Of a stretch of 10,770 bases of DNA, positions 1 through 6,328 are shown one piece after another. The DNA lies in NCBI GenBank assembly GCA_945917385.1, contig CAMEHJ010000021.1:1-10770 (forward strand), given 5' to 3'. This DNA is from an uncultured bacterium (GTDB lineage: Bacteria > Bacillota_A > Clostridia > Oscillospirales > Oscillospiraceae). Under the pieces are notes generated by a model. The model ran no database searches. It was given only the letters and a program-made list of their open reading frames with translations, and was not told the origin of the DNA. The translations under genes were made by a program, and so were the position numbers. Position 1 is the first letter of the stretch, and every line of letters begins with the position of its first letter.

Positions 1-600
1 CTTATGATGAACGCGGGCGCCTACGGCGGCGAGATGAAGGATGTGGTGCAGAGCGTCGTGCTCTACTACCTGCCGGAACAGAGACTTTATGAGCTGAATA
101 ACGAACAGTGCCGCTTCGGCTACCGAAAGAGTCTGTTTCAGGAGATGGGCGGCTGTGTACTGCTCAGCGCGGTCATCCGGTGTCCCAAGGGCGACGGTGC
201 GGAGATCGCCGCGAAAATGCGAGAGCTGAACGAGCGCCGCCGCGACAAGCAGCCGCTTGACCTGCCCTCGGCGGGCAGCGCGTTTCGCAGACCGGAGGGG
301 CATTTTGCCGCCGCGCTTATAGAGGAGGCGGGGCTGAAGGGCTTTTCCGTAGGCGGTGCGCAGGTGAGCGAGAAGCACTCCGGCTTCGTGGTGAACACCG
401 GAAACGCCAGCTCCCACGATGTATATGAGCTGATGATGCACATACGAAAAACCGTTTTTGAACACAGCGGGGTCGTCCTTGAGCCGGAGATGATAATTCT
501 CCCGCCCGACTACAAGCTTGCCGACCACGGCCCGGCGGTGCCGCTGCACAATGTGCGCCCCAATATGCCGGCGCAGGAAGAGACAGAACAGGAGCATTAA
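1..600 (+). CDS. murB: UDP-N-acetylenolpyruvoylglucosamine reductase, 3' part (5' end outside window)
   Basis: MurB is a cytoplasmic FAD enzyme that reduces UDP-GlcNAc-enolpyruvate to UDP-MurNAc with NADPH, the second committed step of peptidoglycan precursor synthesis. The reading frame is open from base 1, so only the last 199 codons are present and the FAD-binding N-terminal half is mostly missing. What remains begins with the family motif MNAGAYGGEM, then shows FGYRKSLF (the YRxS serine region that protonates the substrate), GSAFRRPEG, GLKGFSVGGAQVSEKHSGF and HSGFVVNTGNASSHDV. Near the end LEPEMIIL carries the conserved catalytic-acid glutamate. The short C-terminal domain and absence of the longer type I insert fit a type II (Gram-positive) MurB. 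The tail after LPPDYKL is a variable extension of about 28 residues. It directly abuts rapZ: the TAA ends at 600 and the next ATG is at 601, so the two are surely co-transcribed. Function is near certain from motifs; the upstream boundary cannot be judged. Confidence 0.96.
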   Translation, partial: LMMNAGAYGGEMKDVVQSVVLYYLPEQRLYELNNEQCRFGYRKSLFQEMGGCVLLSAVIRCPKGDGAEIAAKMRELNERRRDKQPLDLPSAGSAFRRPEGHFAAALIEEAGLKGFSVGGAQVSEKHSGFVVNTGNASSHDVYELMMHIRKTVFEHSGVVLEPEMIILPPDYKLADHGPAVPLHNVRPNMPAQEETEQEH

Positions 601-1458
601 ATGGATTTTCTTATCATAACGGGTCTTTCCGGCGCGGGAAAAAGCCGCGCTGCGGACGTGCTTGAGGATTTGGATTACTACTGCGTGGACAATATGCCCG
701 TCGCGCTCATGCCGCGCTTTGCGGAGCTTTGCATTGCCACCGGCGGACGCTATGAGAAGGTCGCGCTGGTGACCGACGTGCGCGAGAAGGACGGCTTCGG
801 CGAGCTGCTGAGTACGCTCGACACGCTCAAGGAGATGGACTGCAGCTGCCAGATTCTCTACATGGACGCGGATATCCGCACCCTTGTGCGCAGGTACAAG
901 GAGTCGCGCCGCCCGCACCCGCTCGCGGCGCAGGGAGTCTCAATCGAGGCCGCGATAAAAAAGGAGATAGAGCTGCTAAAGCCCATTCGGGAGCGCGCCG
1001 ACCACATCGTCAACAGCTCCAGCCTTACACTCGGTATGCTGCAGAATAAGCTGTTCTCGCTGTTCGCGCCCGAAGGCGAGAGGCGCACGCTGGACGTGAC
1101 GGTGCTCTCGTTCGGCTACAAGTACGGCATCCCGCTCGACGCGGATCTGGTTTTCGACGCAAGGTGCCTGCCGAACCCCTTCTATGTTGACGAGCTGCGG
1201 CCGCTGTGCGGGCTTGACAGGCCGGTGGCGGAATATGTATTCGGCTATCAGCAGTCGCGCACCTTCATGGAGAAGATTCAGGATATGCTGGACTTTCTGC
1301 TGCCCCTGTATATTGAGGAGGGCAGAATAAGTCTCACCATCGCCATCGGCTGCACCGGCGGGCACCACCGCAGCGTGGCTATCGCGTCCGCGCTCAACGA
1401 CCACCTTGTTGCGGAGGGTATCCGCTCGGTCAATATCAACCGCGACGTTGACAAATAA
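601..1458 (+). CDS. rapZ: RNase adapter / nucleotide-binding protein RapZ (YvcJ family)
   Basis: 285 residues, the usual family length. In Enterobacteria RapZ guides RNase E to the GlmZ small RNA and senses glucosamine-6-phosphate; in Firmicutes the homologue YvcJ hydrolyses ATP/GTP and has been linked to competence, with its RNA partner unclear. An N-terminal P-loop is plain at residues 8-15 (GLSGAGKS), followed by a conserved YCVDNMPV (27-34) and a VTDVRE stretch near 57-62. The C-terminal domain holds the RapZ signature GCTGGxHRSV at 250-259; here the variable position is His255, where Lys or Gln is what I recall for the E. coli and Bacillus proteins. The start is set by an AGGAG six bases upstream, lying inside the end of murB. 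It stands between murB and whiA as in many Clostridia, which points to envelope or amino-sugar control, but that role is inferred from context. Confidence 0.95.
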   Translation: MDFLIITGLSGAGKSRAADVLEDLDYYCVDNMPVALMPRFAELCIATGGRYEKVALVTDVREKDGFGELLSTLDTLKEMDCSCQILYMDADIRTLVRRYKESRRPHPLAAQGVSIEAAIKKEIELLKPIRERADHIVNSSSLTLGMLQNKLFSLFAPEGERRTLDVTVLSFGYKYGIPLDADLVFDARCLPNPFYVDELRPLCGLDRPVAEYVFGYQQSRTFMEKIQDMLDFLLPLYIEEGRISLTIAIGCTGGHHRSVAIASALNDHLVAEGIRSVNINRDVDK

Positions 1459-1471
1459 TTTGAGGTGAAAA

Positions 1472-2371
1472 ATGTCATTTTCATCCGACTCAAAGCGCGA
1501 ATTATGCGAAAACCGCGTCGACAAAAAATGCTGCGCGATTGCGGAATGCTACGGCATCCTGCTCTACTGCAACACCTTTTCGGCGCAGGAAATTCGGATC
1601 ATCACCGCCTCCGACAGCTTCTCGGCAAGGCTGCCGAGGCTTTTCAGGCGCGCGTTCGGCATAAGCTTTGACCGCGTGCCGGATGATAACGCGGCGGGAA
1701 AACGCACGTTTCTGATAAACGAGCGCGCAAAGCTCAAAATTATTTTTGACTCTTTCGGCGCGGACATCGCGAGTACCCTGTCGCACCACATTAACTTCGG
1801 CATCATTGAGGACGACTGCTGCCGCGTGTCGTTCATCCGCGGCGCTTTTTTGGCGGGGGGAAGCGTTACCGACCCGGAGAAGCGCTACCATCTTGAGCTT
1901 GCGACCTCGCACCACAGCGTGAGCCGCGAGGCATACTCCATTCTGCTCGACCTCGGTCTTTCACCGAAGGAGAGCACGCGCAGCGGCAGCTTTCTGCTGT
2001 ATTTCAAACAGGCGGACATGATAGCCGACTTTCTCACGACGATAGGCGCGTCGAACGCGGCGATGGAGATCATGACCGCGAAGGTCGATAAGGAAATGAA
2101 AAACACCATCACCCGCATGATAAACTGCGACAGCGCGAACGCAGACAAGACCGTCGCCGCCGCGCAGGAGCAGATGGCCGCCATACGCCGCATCGTCAAG
2201 ACCTGCGGGCTTGACGCGTTGCCGGAACCGCTGAGAGACGCGGCGCTGCTCAGAATTGCCAACCCCGAAGTCAGTCTCTCGGACCTTGCGAAGCTCTCCT
2301 ATCCCCCGGTCAGCAAGAGCACGCTCGCCTACCGCTTCAGAAAGATAATGAGCTTCAAGGCGGAGGAATAA
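1472..2371 (+). CDS. whiA: DNA-binding protein WhiA
   Basis: WhiA is a Gram-positive DNA-binding protein that controls sporulation septation genes in Streptomyces and affects division and chromosome segregation in Bacillus. The 299-residue product has the normal layout. An N-terminal region (about 1-90) is followed by a LAGLIDADG homing-endonuclease-like domain in which RGAFLAGGSVTDPEKRYHLE lies at about 123-142. Then comes the family hallmark ITRMINCDSANADKTVAAA (about 213-231), and a C-terminal helix-turn-helix with SLSDLAKLSYPPVSKSTLAYR (about 268-288). The LAGLIDADG fold has no catalytic role in this family and serves as a scaffold. The ATG has a GAGGTG four bases upstream, 13 bases after the rapZ stop, so it belongs to the same operon. 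In Bacillus a yvcK gene separates the rapZ and whiA homologues; there is no room for it here. Confidence 0.96.
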   Translation: MSFSSDSKRELCENRVDKKCCAIAECYGILLYCNTFSAQEIRIITASDSFSARLPRLFRRAFGISFDRVPDDNAAGKRTFLINERAKLKIIFDSFGADIASTLSHHINFGIIEDDCCRVSFIRGAFLAGGSVTDPEKRYHLELATSHHSVSREAYSILLDLGLSPKESTRSGSFLLYFKQADMIADFLTTIGASNAAMEIMTAKVDKEMKNTITRMINCDSANADKTVAAAQEQMAAIRRIVKTCGLDALPEPLRDAALLRIANPEVSLSDLAKLSYPPVSKSTLAYRFRKIMSFKAEE

Positions 2372-2400
2372 CAGCATCAACATTTGAAAGGACACCGAAA

Positions 2401-5400
2401 ATGGGCTTTGTTCACCTGCATATGCACACGGAATACTCCCTGCTCGACGGCGCTTGCCGCATCGAGAGGGTCGTTGCGCGCGCAAAGGAGCTGGGGCAGA
2501 CCGCCCTCGCCATTACCGACCACGGCGTGATGTACGGCGCGGTCGCGTTTTACAAGGCCTGCATTGACGGCGGCATAAAGCCGATAATCGGGTGCGAGGT
2601 CTATGTCGCGCCGCGCAGTATGCACAGCAAGGAGCACGGCGTTGACAATGATTACAGCCACCTTATCCTGTTGTGCAAAAACGAAACCGGCTACCATAAC
2701 CTCTGCCGCCTTGTCTCGGCGGCGTTCACGGAGGGCTTCTACATCAAGCCCCGCATAGACTGGGAGCTGCTCCAAGCGCACTCGGAGGGGCTTGTCTGTC
2801 TGTCCGGCTGTCTCGCGGGCGCGATACCGCAGCTTATTCTGAAAGACCGGTACAACGAGGCGCGCGCCCTGGCAAGAGAGCTGCAGGAGATATTCGGTAA
2901 AGACAGCTTCTACCTTGAGATTCAGGATCACGGCATCCCGGAGGAAAAGCGCGCGGCGGAGGGCATTATCAAAATCCACCGCGAGACCGGCATCCCCCTC
3001 GCGCTGACAAACGACGCGCACTACATAGAAAAATCGGACGCATACTATCAGGATGTGCTGCTGTGCATACAGACCGGCCGCACCGTGGACGAGCCGAACA
3101 GGATGCGCTTTGAGTCGGAGGAATTCTACCTCAAGAGCGAAGAGGAGATGCGCGCGCTGTTTCCCGAATTCGGCGACGCCGCCGACAACACGGTCAAGAT
3201 CGCGGAGATGTGCTCATTCGACTTTGAGTTCGGGCACTACCACCTGCCGCGCTTCAAGCTCCCCGAAGGCGAAAGCGACAGCTACGAATACCTGAAAAAG
3301 CTCTGCGAAAAGGGCTTCGCAGAGCGCTTCCCCACCCGGCCGGAGGTTCACGCGCAGCTTGAATACGAGCTTGAAATGATACACAAGATGGGCTTTGTGG
3401 ATTACTTTCTCATCGTGTCCGACTTTATCGGCTACGCAAAGCGCAACGGCATCCCGGTCGGCCCCGGACGCGGCAGCGCCGCGGGCAGCGTCGTGTCCTA
3501 CTGCCTGCACATCACCGACGTTGACCCGATAAAATACAGCCTGTTCTTCGAGCGCTTTCTGAACCCCGAACGCGTCTCCATGCCGGATATCGACGTGGAC
3601 TTCTGCGTCAACCGGCGCGGCGAGGTCATCGACTACGTCAACCGCCTCTACGGCAGCGACCATGTGGCGCAGATCGTCACCTTCGGCACGATGGCAGCCC
3701 GCGCCGCGATACGCGACGTAGGCCGCGCTTTGTCCGTCAGCTACGCGGAGACGGACGCGGTGGCAAAGCAGGTGCCGACGGGCCCGCAGGCGCTGAACAT
3801 GACCATAGACGAGGCGCTGCGCCTCTCAAAGCCCCTGCGCGAAATGTACGACAGCAACGAGGAGCTGCACCGGCTCATCGACGTTGCCAAGGCACTTGAG
3901 GGCGTGCCGCGCCACGCCTCCATGCACGCGGCGGGCGTGGTCATCACCGAGAAGCCGGTTTACGAGTACGTCCCCCTCTCCAGAAACGACGACAGCATTG
4001 TCTGTCAGTACCCGATGACGACGCTTGAGGAGCTGGGACTTCTGAAAATGGACTTTCTGGGGCTTCGCAACCTCACGGTGCTTGAGGACGCGGCAAAGCT
4101 TGTGCGCCGGTATGAGCCGGACTTTCGCGTGGAAGCGCTGCCGGAGGACGACGAGGAGACCTTCAGAATGCTCGCGGAGGGGCACACAAGCGGCGTGTTC
4201 CAGCTTGAAAGCACGGGCATGACCGCGGTGAGCGTCGGACTCAAGCCCAAGAGCATTGAGGACATCACCGCTATTATCGCGCTATACCGCCCCGGTCCGA
4301 TGGACAGCATACCGCGCTTTCTGGACTGCTCTCAGCACCCGGAGAAAATACGCTACAAGCATGAGCTGCTGCGCCCGATTCTTGAGGTCACCTACGGCTG
4401 CATCGTATATCAGGAGCAGGTTATTGAAATCTTCCGCCGTCTCGCGGGTTTCTCACTCGGTCAGGCCGACATGATACGCCGCGCGATGAGCAAGAAGAAG
4501 CACAAGGTCATCGACGCCGAGCGCGTTGCCTTCGTGCACGGTGACCCCTCGCGCAATATCCCCGGCGCGCTGGCAAACGGCGTGAGCGAGGATATCGCAA
4601 ACAGCATATACGACGAAATTCTTGACTTTGCAAGCTACGCCTTCAATAAGGCACACGCCGTGAGCTATGCGATAGTGGTCTACCGCACAGCCTACATGAA
4701 GCGCCACTACCCGCGCGAGTACATGGCGGCGTTGCTGACCTCGGTACTTGACAACAGCACAAAGGTCGCAGAGTACATTTCCGCCTGCCGCGAGATGGGT
4801 ATTCAGCTTCTGCCGCCGGACGTGAACGAGTCCGACGCAAACTTTACCGTCGCCGGCGAAAATATCCGCTTCGGCCTTGTCGCAATAAAGGGCATCGGTT
4901 GGGGCGCCATTGAGGAGCTTGTGCAAGAGCGCGAACATGGCGGTGCGTTCAAAAGCTTTGAGGACTTCTGCCGCAGGATGAGCGGCAAGGAGCTTAACCG
5001 CCGCGCCGTTGACAGCCTTATCCGCGCGGGTGCGTTCGACAGCATGGGCTACAAGCGCAAGGCACTGCTCCAGATTGCGGGGCAGGTCATAGACAGCATC
5101 GCCCGCGCCGAACGCGACAACATCTCCGGGCAGTTTGACCTCTTCGGAGGCGGCGATGAATCTGACACCGAGCCTGAGGCGATCCCCATCCCCGAAGTTA
5201 CGGAGTTCTCCCCGATGGAGAAGATGGCGATGGAGAAGGAGATAACCGGACTTTATCTCTCCGGTCACCCGATGGACGGCTACCGCACTGCCGTGCGGCG
5301 TATCGGCGCGGTGGCGCTCGGCGCGATACTGAGCGACTTTTCAGCCGACGACGGCGGCGGGAAATTCTATGACGGACAGACCGTCACTGTCGCGGGCGTC

Positions 5401-5880
5401 ATATCATCCTACCGCACAAGAACGACGAAAAATAACACGCTGATGAGCTACATCCAGCTTGAGGACGACACGGGCAGCATCGAGCTGATGGCGTTTCAGC
5501 GCGCGCTCGACTCCGGCGGCGCGTACATCAAGGATAACGCCGGCATCATCGTGCGCGGCAAGATTTCCGTGCGTGACGAGAAGGAGCCGCAGATCATGGT
5601 GGACACGATACGCCCGCTCTCCGATATCGGCTCGATGCCGGAGCAGCACGTTCCCACAGCGGCAAAGGCGGACAGCAAGCTGTGGGTAAAGCTCAAAAGC
5701 CGCGACGACCCTGTTATGCAGCGCATTGAGCTTATCCTCACGATGTTCCCCGGCTCTCAGCAGATGATTATCTGGTGCGAGAAGGAGAAAAAGCGCATCG
5801 GCGCAAGCTGTCTCATCCACGAGGGGCTTGTCACCGAGCTGAAGGAGCTTTTAGGCGACGAGAATGTGGTTTTGAAATGA
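2401..5880 (+). CDS. dnaE: DNA polymerase III subunit alpha (DnaE1 type)
   Basis: The 1159-residue catalytic subunit of a C-family replicative polymerase, acting in the replisome with the beta clamp. Domains in order: an N-terminal PHP domain starting FVHLHMHTEYSLLDG with His5, His7 and His9 and an AITDHG motif intact, which suggests a metal-binding and possibly proofreading-competent PHP; the polymerase palm with GPGRGSAAGSV at 354-364, MPDIDVDF at 394-401 (Asp396, Asp398) and the third catalytic carboxylate Asp551 in KMDFLGLRN; fingers including YRPGPMDSIPRF; helix-hairpin-helix motifs around IKGIGW (829-834); an internal clamp-binding QFDLF at 911-915; and a C-terminal OB fold near 990-1065 (VTVAGVISSY, SYIQLEDDTG). 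It lacks the N-terminal exonuclease insertion of PolC. The start has AAAGGA eight bases upstream. It follows whiA by 29 bases and is the last operon gene, since a hairpin lies just beyond the stop. Confidence 0.98.
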   Translation: MGFVHLHMHTEYSLLDGACRIERVVARAKELGQTALAITDHGVMYGAVAFYKACIDGGIKPIIGCEVYVAPRSMHSKEHGVDNDYSHLILLCKNETGYHNLCRLVSAAFTEGFYIKPRIDWELLQAHSEGLVCLSGCLAGAIPQLILKDRYNEARALARELQEIFGKDSFYLEIQDHGIPEEKRAAEGIIKIHRETGIPLALTNDAHYIEKSDAYYQDVLLCIQTGRTVDEPNRMRFESEEFYLKSEEEMRALFPEFGDAADNTVKIAEMCSFDFEFGHYHLPRFKLPEGESDSYEYLKKLCEKGFAERFPTRPEVHAQLEYELEMIHKMGFVDYFLIVSDFIGYAKRNGIPVGPGRGSAAGSVVSYCLHITDVDPIKYSLFFERFLNPERVSMPDIDVDFCVNRRGEVIDYVNRLYGSDHVAQIVTFGTMAARAAIRDVGRALSVSYAETDAVAKQVPTGPQALNMTIDEALRLSKPLREMYDSNEELHRLIDVAKALEGVPRHASMHAAGVVITEKPVYEYVPLSRNDDSIVCQYPMTTLEELGLLKMDFLGLRNLTVLEDAAKLVRRYEPDFRVEALPEDDEETFRMLAEGHTSGVFQLESTGMTAVSVGLKPKSIEDITAIIALYRPGPMDSIPRFLDCSQHPEKIRYKHELLRPILEVTYGCIVYQEQVIEIFRRLAGFSLGQADMIRRAMSKKKHKVIDAERVAFVHGDPSRNIPGALANGVSEDIANSIYDEILDFASYAFNKAHAVSYAIVVYRTAYMKRHYPREYMAALLTSVLDNSTKVAEYISACREMGIQLLPPDVNESDANFTVAGENIRFGLVAIKGIGWGAIEELVQEREHGGAFKSFEDFCRRMSGKELNRRAVDSLIRAGAFDSMGYKRKALLQIAGQVIDSIARAERDNISGQFDLFGGGDESDTEPEAIPIPEVTEFSPMEKMAMEKEITGLYLSGHPMDGYRTAVRRIGAVALGAILSDFSADDGGGKFYDGQTVTVAGVISSYRTRTTKNNTLMSYIQLEDDTGSIELMAFQRALDSGGAYIKDNAGIIVRGKISVRDEKEPQIMVDTIRPLSDIGSMPEQHVPTAAKADSKLWVKLKSRDDPVMQRIELILTMFPGSQQMIIWCEKEKKRIGASCLIHEGLVTELKELLGDENVVLK

Positions 5881-5886
5881 ATAAAC

Positions 5887-5931
5887 GCCGGCTCCCCTGC
5901 TGCACTTTGCAATAGAGGAGCCGGCATTTGT
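5887..5931 (+). terminator. Terminator-like hairpin after dnaE
   Basis: Arms 5887-5895 and 5917-5925 are perfectly complementary (GCCGGCTCC with GGAGCCGGC). An inner pairing of TGCA at 5901-5904 with TGCA at 5908-5911 extends the structure. The 3' side reads ATTTGTTC, a short and imperfect U tract, so it is a moderate terminator on the plus strand. Read on the minus strand the tail is GTTTATTT, so it could also stop leftward transcripts. It lies 7 bases past the dnaE stop and probably ends the murB-dnaE operon, shielding the cassette that follows. Confidence 0.7.
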
Positions 5932-5962
5932 TCAGCTCTGCCGAAGAAATTGAGAAAAAGGC

Positions 5963-5991
5963 TTGGCAGTATTTGCTGAATATGATATCTT
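5963..5991 (+). promoter_or_regulatory. Predicted sigma-A promoter of the small peptide gene
   Basis: TTGGCA (5963-5968) and TATCTT (5986-5991) are separated by 17 bases, giving 5 of 6 and 4 of 6 matches to the sigma-A consensus. The stretch is AT-rich compared with its surroundings. Transcription would begin at about 5998, giving a leader of roughly 49 bases before the ATG at 6047. It lies after the dnaE terminator hairpin, so the small gene probably has its own transcript. This is a prediction by inspection only. Confidence 0.55.
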
Positions 5992-6022
5992 AAAAACAAG
6001 CAAGGGGCGAGGCGGTCAGCTA

Positions 6023-6041
6023 CACCACCCGAAAGGGGGTG
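6023..6041 (+). promoter_or_regulatory. RNA hairpin that sequesters the Shine-Dalgarno of the small ORF
   Basis: CACCACCC (6023-6030) can pair with GGGGGTG (6035-6041) through seven G-C or A-U pairs with one bulged A, closed by a GAAA loop, a stable GNRA tetraloop. The 3' arm is the ribosome binding site itself: GGGGGTGA ends four bases before the ATG at 6047. Folded, the leader would hide an otherwise very strong ribosome site. SD sequestration is a common safety device in type I toxin mRNAs. Whether it opens after processing or in response to a signal cannot be seen here. Confidence 0.6.
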
Positions 6042-6046
6042 AGCGA

Positions 6047-6130
6047 ATGCCGATTATCATTACGTTACATATCTTCGGATTAACCGTAACCGTGAGGATA
6101 AAAAAGCAAGGCCGCCACTCTGCACAGTGA
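6047..6130 (+). CDS. 27-residue hydrophobic/basic peptide, candidate type I toxin
   Basis: An ATG ORF of 27 codons ending in TGA. The product starts MPIIITLHIFGLTVTVRIKK: a hydrophobic, beta-branched stretch at residues 3-16, then a basic tail (Arg17, Lys19, Lys20, Arg23, His24). This pattern is typical of small membrane-active toxins of the Fst/Ibs/TxpA kind, but I do not recognise the sequence as a named family. Support for real translation: an unusually strong ribosome site (GGGGGTGA at 6035-6042, four bases spacing), a plausible promoter at 5963-5991, and a dedicated leader hairpin. Its last nine codons overlap the terminator of a convergent antisense RNA. It could alternatively be a short leader peptide or a remnant of a mobile element. 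Function is inferred from architecture only. Confidence 0.55.
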   Translation: MPIIITLHIFGLTVTVRIKKQGRHSAQ

Positions 6131-6136
6131 CGGCCT
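6100..6136 (-). terminator. Intrinsic terminator of the antisense RNA, inside the 3' end of the small ORF
   Basis: On the minus strand an 11-bp stem (6136-6126 with 6119-6109) with a six-base loop is followed by UGC and six U residues (6105-6100), a textbook Rho-independent terminator. At the one non-Watson-Crick position (6115/6130) the minus-strand RNA has a G-U pair whereas the plus-strand RNA would have a C-A mismatch. The structure is therefore better in minus-strand RNA, and only that orientation has a U tract. Confidence 0.8.
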
Positions 6137-6189
6137 GAATACAAAGGTTTACACTATAACGAGCTGACTTATACGTCATCGCCCTTTGT
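6100..6189 (-). ncRNA. Predicted antisense RNA (candidate antitoxin), about 90 nt
   Basis: A near-consensus minus-strand promoter (6225-6196) and a canonical minus-strand terminator (6136-6100) bracket a transcript of about 90 nt with no ORF of note. It would be fully complementary to the last ten or so codons and the 3' untranslated region of the 27-codon gene on the plus strand. Within it, 6183-6189 (CCTTTGT on the plus strand) can pair with 6141-6147 (ACAAAGG), forming a 7-bp stem whose base coincides with the predicted 5' end. Inside it TGAC (6165-6168) faces GTCA (6175-6178), a further small hairpin. The 3'-overlapping geometry resembles the txpA/RatA arrangement of Bacillus, although the sequence is not recognisably related. 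The role as antitoxin is inference; the promoter, stem and terminator are visible. Confidence 0.6.
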
Positions 6190-6195
6190 GATTAA

Positions 6196-6225
6196 ATTAT
6201 AGCACCGGGAGAGGTGCGAAGTCAA
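6196..6225 (-). promoter_or_regulatory. Strong predicted sigma-A promoter of the antisense RNA
   Basis: On the minus strand TTGACT (6225-6220) and TATAAT (6201-6196) are separated by 18 bases: 5 of 6 and 6 of 6 matches to consensus, the best or equal-best promoter in the window. Initiation is expected near 6189, firing leftward toward the terminator at 6136-6100. There is no ORF downstream for it to serve, which is why an antisense RNA is called. The spacer contains a GCACC/GGTGC inverted repeat (6202-6206 and 6213-6217) of unknown meaning. Confidence 0.7.
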
Positions 6226-6248
6226 CAGGAAAAACCAACATCAAATAC

Positions 6249-6263
6249 GGCAAACCGTTTGCC
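6249..6263. repeat. Short perfect palindrome
   Basis: GGCAAAC (6249-6255) and GTTTGCC (6257-6263) are perfect inverted repeats around a single C. It lies between the antisense promoter (upstream on the minus strand) and the large convergent hairpin. It could be a protein-binding operator or part of the 3' structure of the small-ORF mRNA. No U tract follows, so it is not a terminator by itself. Confidence 0.5.
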
Positions 6264-6270
6264 AATACAG

Positions 6271-6320
6271 ACCTTCCCGTTTATAAAGTCATTTTGGCTT
6301 TGTAAACGGGAAGGTTTATT
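6271..6320. terminator. Large bidirectional-type hairpin between the small cassette and nth
   Basis: Arms 6271-6288 and 6298-6315 form an 18-bp stem with one U-G wobble and a nine-base loop. On the plus strand it is followed by TTATTCAT, a weak U tract; on the minus strand by CTGTATTGG, weaker still. It sits 13 bases beyond the nth stop (minus strand) and about 140 bases beyond the small-ORF stop (plus strand), so it probably ends both convergent transcripts or protects their 3' ends. Confidence 0.7.
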
Positions 6321-6328
6321 CATATAGC

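Noticed and set aside
1448..1471. TTGACA at 1448-1453 as a possible whiA promoter
   Set aside because: No acceptable -10 element lies 16-18 bases downstream, and the hexamer falls in rapZ codons within a tight operon.
4453..5268. Minus-strand open frame (271 codons) inside dnaE
   Set aside because: dnaE is intact with all motifs on the other strand, and the antisense frame has no recognisable protein features or start signals.
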